NCBI GenBank assembly: GCA_033764095.1
Contig: JANRJF010000351.1
Span: 1 to 15,501, forward strand
Direction: 5' to 3'
Source of the DNA: JBDTMT01 sp033764095
Lineage (GTDB): Bacteria > Desulfobacterota > Binatia > HRBIN30 > CADEER01
DNA length: 15,501 nucleotides
Positions within the stretch are counted from its first letter, which is position 1, and each line of letters starts with the position of its first letter. Shown here one piece after another: positions 13,074 through 15,501 of this stretch. The position numbers were made by a program, and so were the translations under genes. Below the pieces are notes generated by a model. That model made no database searches and had not been told where the DNA came from. It was given only the letters and a program-made list of their open reading frames with translations.

Positions 13074-13364
13074 CTACACGTTCTCGAAGAAGTCGATGCG
13101 CTGGCCCTCGGCGAGCGTCACGTAGGCCTTCTTCCACGCCGGCCGGCGGCCGACGGATTTGCCCACGCGCTTGGTCTTGCCGAGCAGGTGCAGGGTCCGC
13201 ACCTTGGTTACCTTCACCTTGAAGAGCGTCTCCACGGCGCGGCGGATCTGCTCCTTGTTCGCGTCGCGACGCACACGGAAGAGCACCTGGTTGCCCAGCT
13301 CGCTCACCATCGTGCCCTTCTCGGTGATGAGCGGCGAGGTGACGATGTCGTAGACGTTGCTCAT
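13074..13364 (-). CDS. rplW: 50S ribosomal protein L23
   Basis: L23 sits at the tunnel exit and is the main dock for trigger factor and SRP. The 96-aa product reads MSNVYDIVTSPLITEKGTMV, then QVLFRVRRDANKEQIRRAVETLFKVKVTKVRTL, the family core, and GKTKRVGKSVGRRPAWKKAYVTLAEGQRIDFFENV. The frame is open far upstream (to 13793), but that part is a shadow of rplD. ATG 13364 overlaps the rplD stop as ATGA (4 nt), and GAGGGTGA lies just upstream. Translation is probably coupled to rplD. Confidence 0.97.
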   Translation of the reverse strand: MSNVYDIVTSPLITEKGTMVSELGNQVLFRVRRDANKEQIRRAVETLFKVKVTKVRTLHLLGKTKRVGKSVGRRPAWKKAYVTLAEGQRIDFFENV

Positions 13365-13993
13365 CGCGTCACCCTCGCACGCAGCGCCTCGACCGCGGCC
13401 TGCGTGACGATCAACCGCGGGTAGCGCAGGATATCCTCGACGTTGGCGCCCTCGGCGCGCAGCACCTGCACGGTCGGCAGATTGCGCGCCGCGCGCTCGA
13501 GCAGCGGGTTGGCGGCCTCGATGATGATCAGCGCCTTCTCGCACTCGAGCGCCTTGCAGACGGCCAGCATCGACTTGGTCTTCCCGTCGGCGATCTCGAG
13601 CTTGTCGACCACCACCAGCGCCCCCTCGCGGGCGCGCAGCGCCAGCGCCGAGCGCAGCGCGCTGCGCCGTGCGCTCGCCGGCAGGCGATACGAGTAGTCG
13701 CGCGGCTGCGGGCCGAAGATGATGGCGCCGCCGGTCCAGATGGGCGACCGCGAGCTGCCCGCGCGCGCCCGGCCGGTGCCCTTCTGGCGCCACGGCTTCT
13801 TGCCGCCACCGCTCACCTCGCCGCGCGTCTTTGTCGCGTGCGTGCCGGCGCGGCGATTGGCGCGCTGCATGTTCACCACCTCGTAGAGCAGGTGGCGACG
13901 GACCGGCCCATCGAACGTGCCGACCGGCAGCGTGATCTCGCCGGCAGGCGCCTTGGTCTGGGTGACGACCGGAACTGTCGTGGGCTCAGCCAT
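13361..13993 (-). CDS. rplD: 50S ribosomal protein L4
   Basis: L4 reaches into the exit tunnel with an extended loop, and in E. coli it autoregulates the S10 operon. The 210-aa product has a short Thr/Val-rich N-terminus, then the tunnel-loop region from about 45 to 105 (RRAGTHATKTRGEVSGGGKKPWRQKGTGRARAGSSRSPIWTGG, with FGPQPRDYSYRLPASARR after it), followed by the alpha/beta globular domain. ATG 13993 overlaps rplC by 8 nt. A purine-rich GAAGAAGAAG stretch lies just upstream inside rplC. The 3' end overlaps rplW by 4 nt. No E. coli-like S10 leader is present upstream of rpsJ. Confidence 0.97.
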   Translation of the reverse strand: MAEPTTVPVVTQTKAPAGEITLPVGTFDGPVRRHLLYEVVNMQRANRRAGTHATKTRGEVSGGGKKPWRQKGTGRARAGSSRSPIWTGGAIIFGPQPRDYSYRLPASARRSALRSALALRAREGALVVVDKLEIADGKTKSMLAVCKALECEKALIIIEAANPLLERAARNLPTVQVLRAEGANVEDILRYPRLIVTQAAVEALRARVTR

Positions 13994-14639
13994 GCTTCTT
14001 CTTCGCCTTCACCGCCGGGTGGATGACGATCGTCCCGCCGCGCGCGCCGGGAACGGCGCCACGCACCAGCAACAGGTGCTCGGCCGGCCGCACCGCGACG
14101 ATCTCGATGTTCTGCGTCGTGACGCGGTCGTTGCCGAGCTGACCGGCCATGCGCTTGTTCTTGAACACGCGGCCAGGGAAGGAGCGGTTGCCGATCGATC
14201 CGCCGTGGCGGAAGTACTCGTGGGTGCCATGGCTGGCGGGAAACCCGCCGAAGCCGTGCCGCTTGACGACGCCGGCGTAGCCGCGCCCCTTGCTGACGCC
14301 GGTCACGTCGACGGTGTCACCGGGCTTGAACAACGCCTCGACGGTGAGCTCGTCGCCCGGATTCAACGCCGCCGCGTCCGCGTCGAGGCGGAACTCGCGC
14401 AGGACCTGAAAGACGCCCTTGCCGACCTTGACGCAGTGCTCGCGCACCGCCTTGGTGGCGCGCTGCGGCTTCTTGGTGCCGAAGCCGACCTGCACCGCGG
14501 CATAGCCGTCGGTGGGAACGGTCTTGGCCTGCACCACCGTGCACGGGCCGGCCTGGATCACCGTCACCGGGACGAGCTCGCCCTGGGGGGTGTAGACCTG
14601 CGTCATACCGATCTTCTTGCCGATGAGTCCGACCGCCAT
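13986..14639 (-). CDS. rplC: 50S ribosomal protein L3
   Basis: L3 starts 23S rRNA assembly and extends an arm to the peptidyl transferase centre. The 217-aa product starts MAVGLIGKKIGMTQVYTPQG and has VDVTGVSKGRGYAGVVKRHGFGGFPASHGTHEYFRHGGSIG, SFPGRVFKNKRMAGQLGNDRVTTQNIEIV and LLVRGAVPGARGGTIVIHPAVK. The position matching the methylated Gln150 of E. coli L3 appears to be Ser here (NRSFPG against QNQTPG). ATG 14639 has only a weak Shine-Dalgarno (TAGGCG) made partly from the rpsJ stop. The gap to rpsJ is 7 nt. Confidence 0.98.
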   Translation of the reverse strand: MAVGLIGKKIGMTQVYTPQGELVPVTVIQAGPCTVVQAKTVPTDGYAAVQVGFGTKKPQRATKAVREHCVKVGKGVFQVLREFRLDADAAALNPGDELTVEALFKPGDTVDVTGVSKGRGYAGVVKRHGFGGFPASHGTHEYFRHGGSIGNRSFPGRVFKNKRMAGQLGNDRVTTQNIEIVAVRPAEHLLLVRGAVPGARGGTIVIHPAVKAKKKHG

Positions 14640-14646
14640 GGTGCGC

Positions 14647-14955
<309 letters not shown>

Positions 14956-14972
14956 CGGAAGTCAGACACCGG

Positions 14973-15501
<529 letters not shown>

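Noticed and set aside
13365..13793. Upstream ATG for rplW adding more than 140 residues, suggesting an L4-L23 fusion
   Set aside because: It reads rplD in the wrong frame. L4 is intact in its own frame and the genes are joined by a normal ATGA overlap.

Overview
The window is one long, GC-rich, tightly packed bacterial ribosomal-protein cluster read from right to left (minus strand), plus the 3' part of an unrelated gene entering from the left edge on the plus strand. The GC content (about two thirds by eye), the bacterial-type rpoA and SecY, and the zinc-binding forms of S4, S14, L24 and L36 point to a high-GC bacterium. I cannot fix the phylum from the sequence. A deltaproteobacterial, myxobacterial or Binatota-like lineage would fit, but this is a low-confidence guess.

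Layout in the direction of transcription: the 3' part of tuf (EF-Tu) at the right edge; then the S10 block rpsJ-rplC-rplD-rplW-rplB-rpsS-rplV-rpsC-rplP-rpmC-rpsQ; the spc block rplN-rplX-rplE-rpsN-rpsH-rplF-rplR-rpsE-rpmD-rplO-secY; adk and rpmJ; and the alpha block rpsM-rpsK-rpsD-rpoA-rplQ. That makes 30 minus-strand genes. No gap between them exceeds 31 nt, and five junctions overlap (1 to 11 nt). The classical str, S10, spc and alpha operons therefore look fused into one transcription unit. Its promoter must lie upstream of the visible part of tuf, outside the window, unless promoters hide inside genes. The unit ends near a hairpin at 887-916. On the other side of that hairpin lies the converging C-terminal part of a thiolase (1-859, plus strand).

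The genes work together: 26 encode ribosomal proteins. EF-Tu delivers aminoacyl-tRNA, RpoA nucleates RNA polymerase assembly, SecY is the export channel for nascent proteins, and adenylate kinase balances adenine nucleotides. Two genes often found between adk and rpmJ, map and infA, are missing.

I found no tRNA, rRNA, CRISPR array, insertion sequence or phage gene, and no convincing undescribed system. No gene-free stretch exceeds 300 bases; the longest is the 93-nt space at 860-952. The observations most worth a second look are: stop codons built into the next gene's Shine-Dalgarno sequence at many junctions; the loss of map and infA from their usual place; a perfect 9-bp hairpin near the 5' end of rplE, close to where S8 regulates the E. 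coli spc operon; and a change in synonymous codon choice inside tuf.
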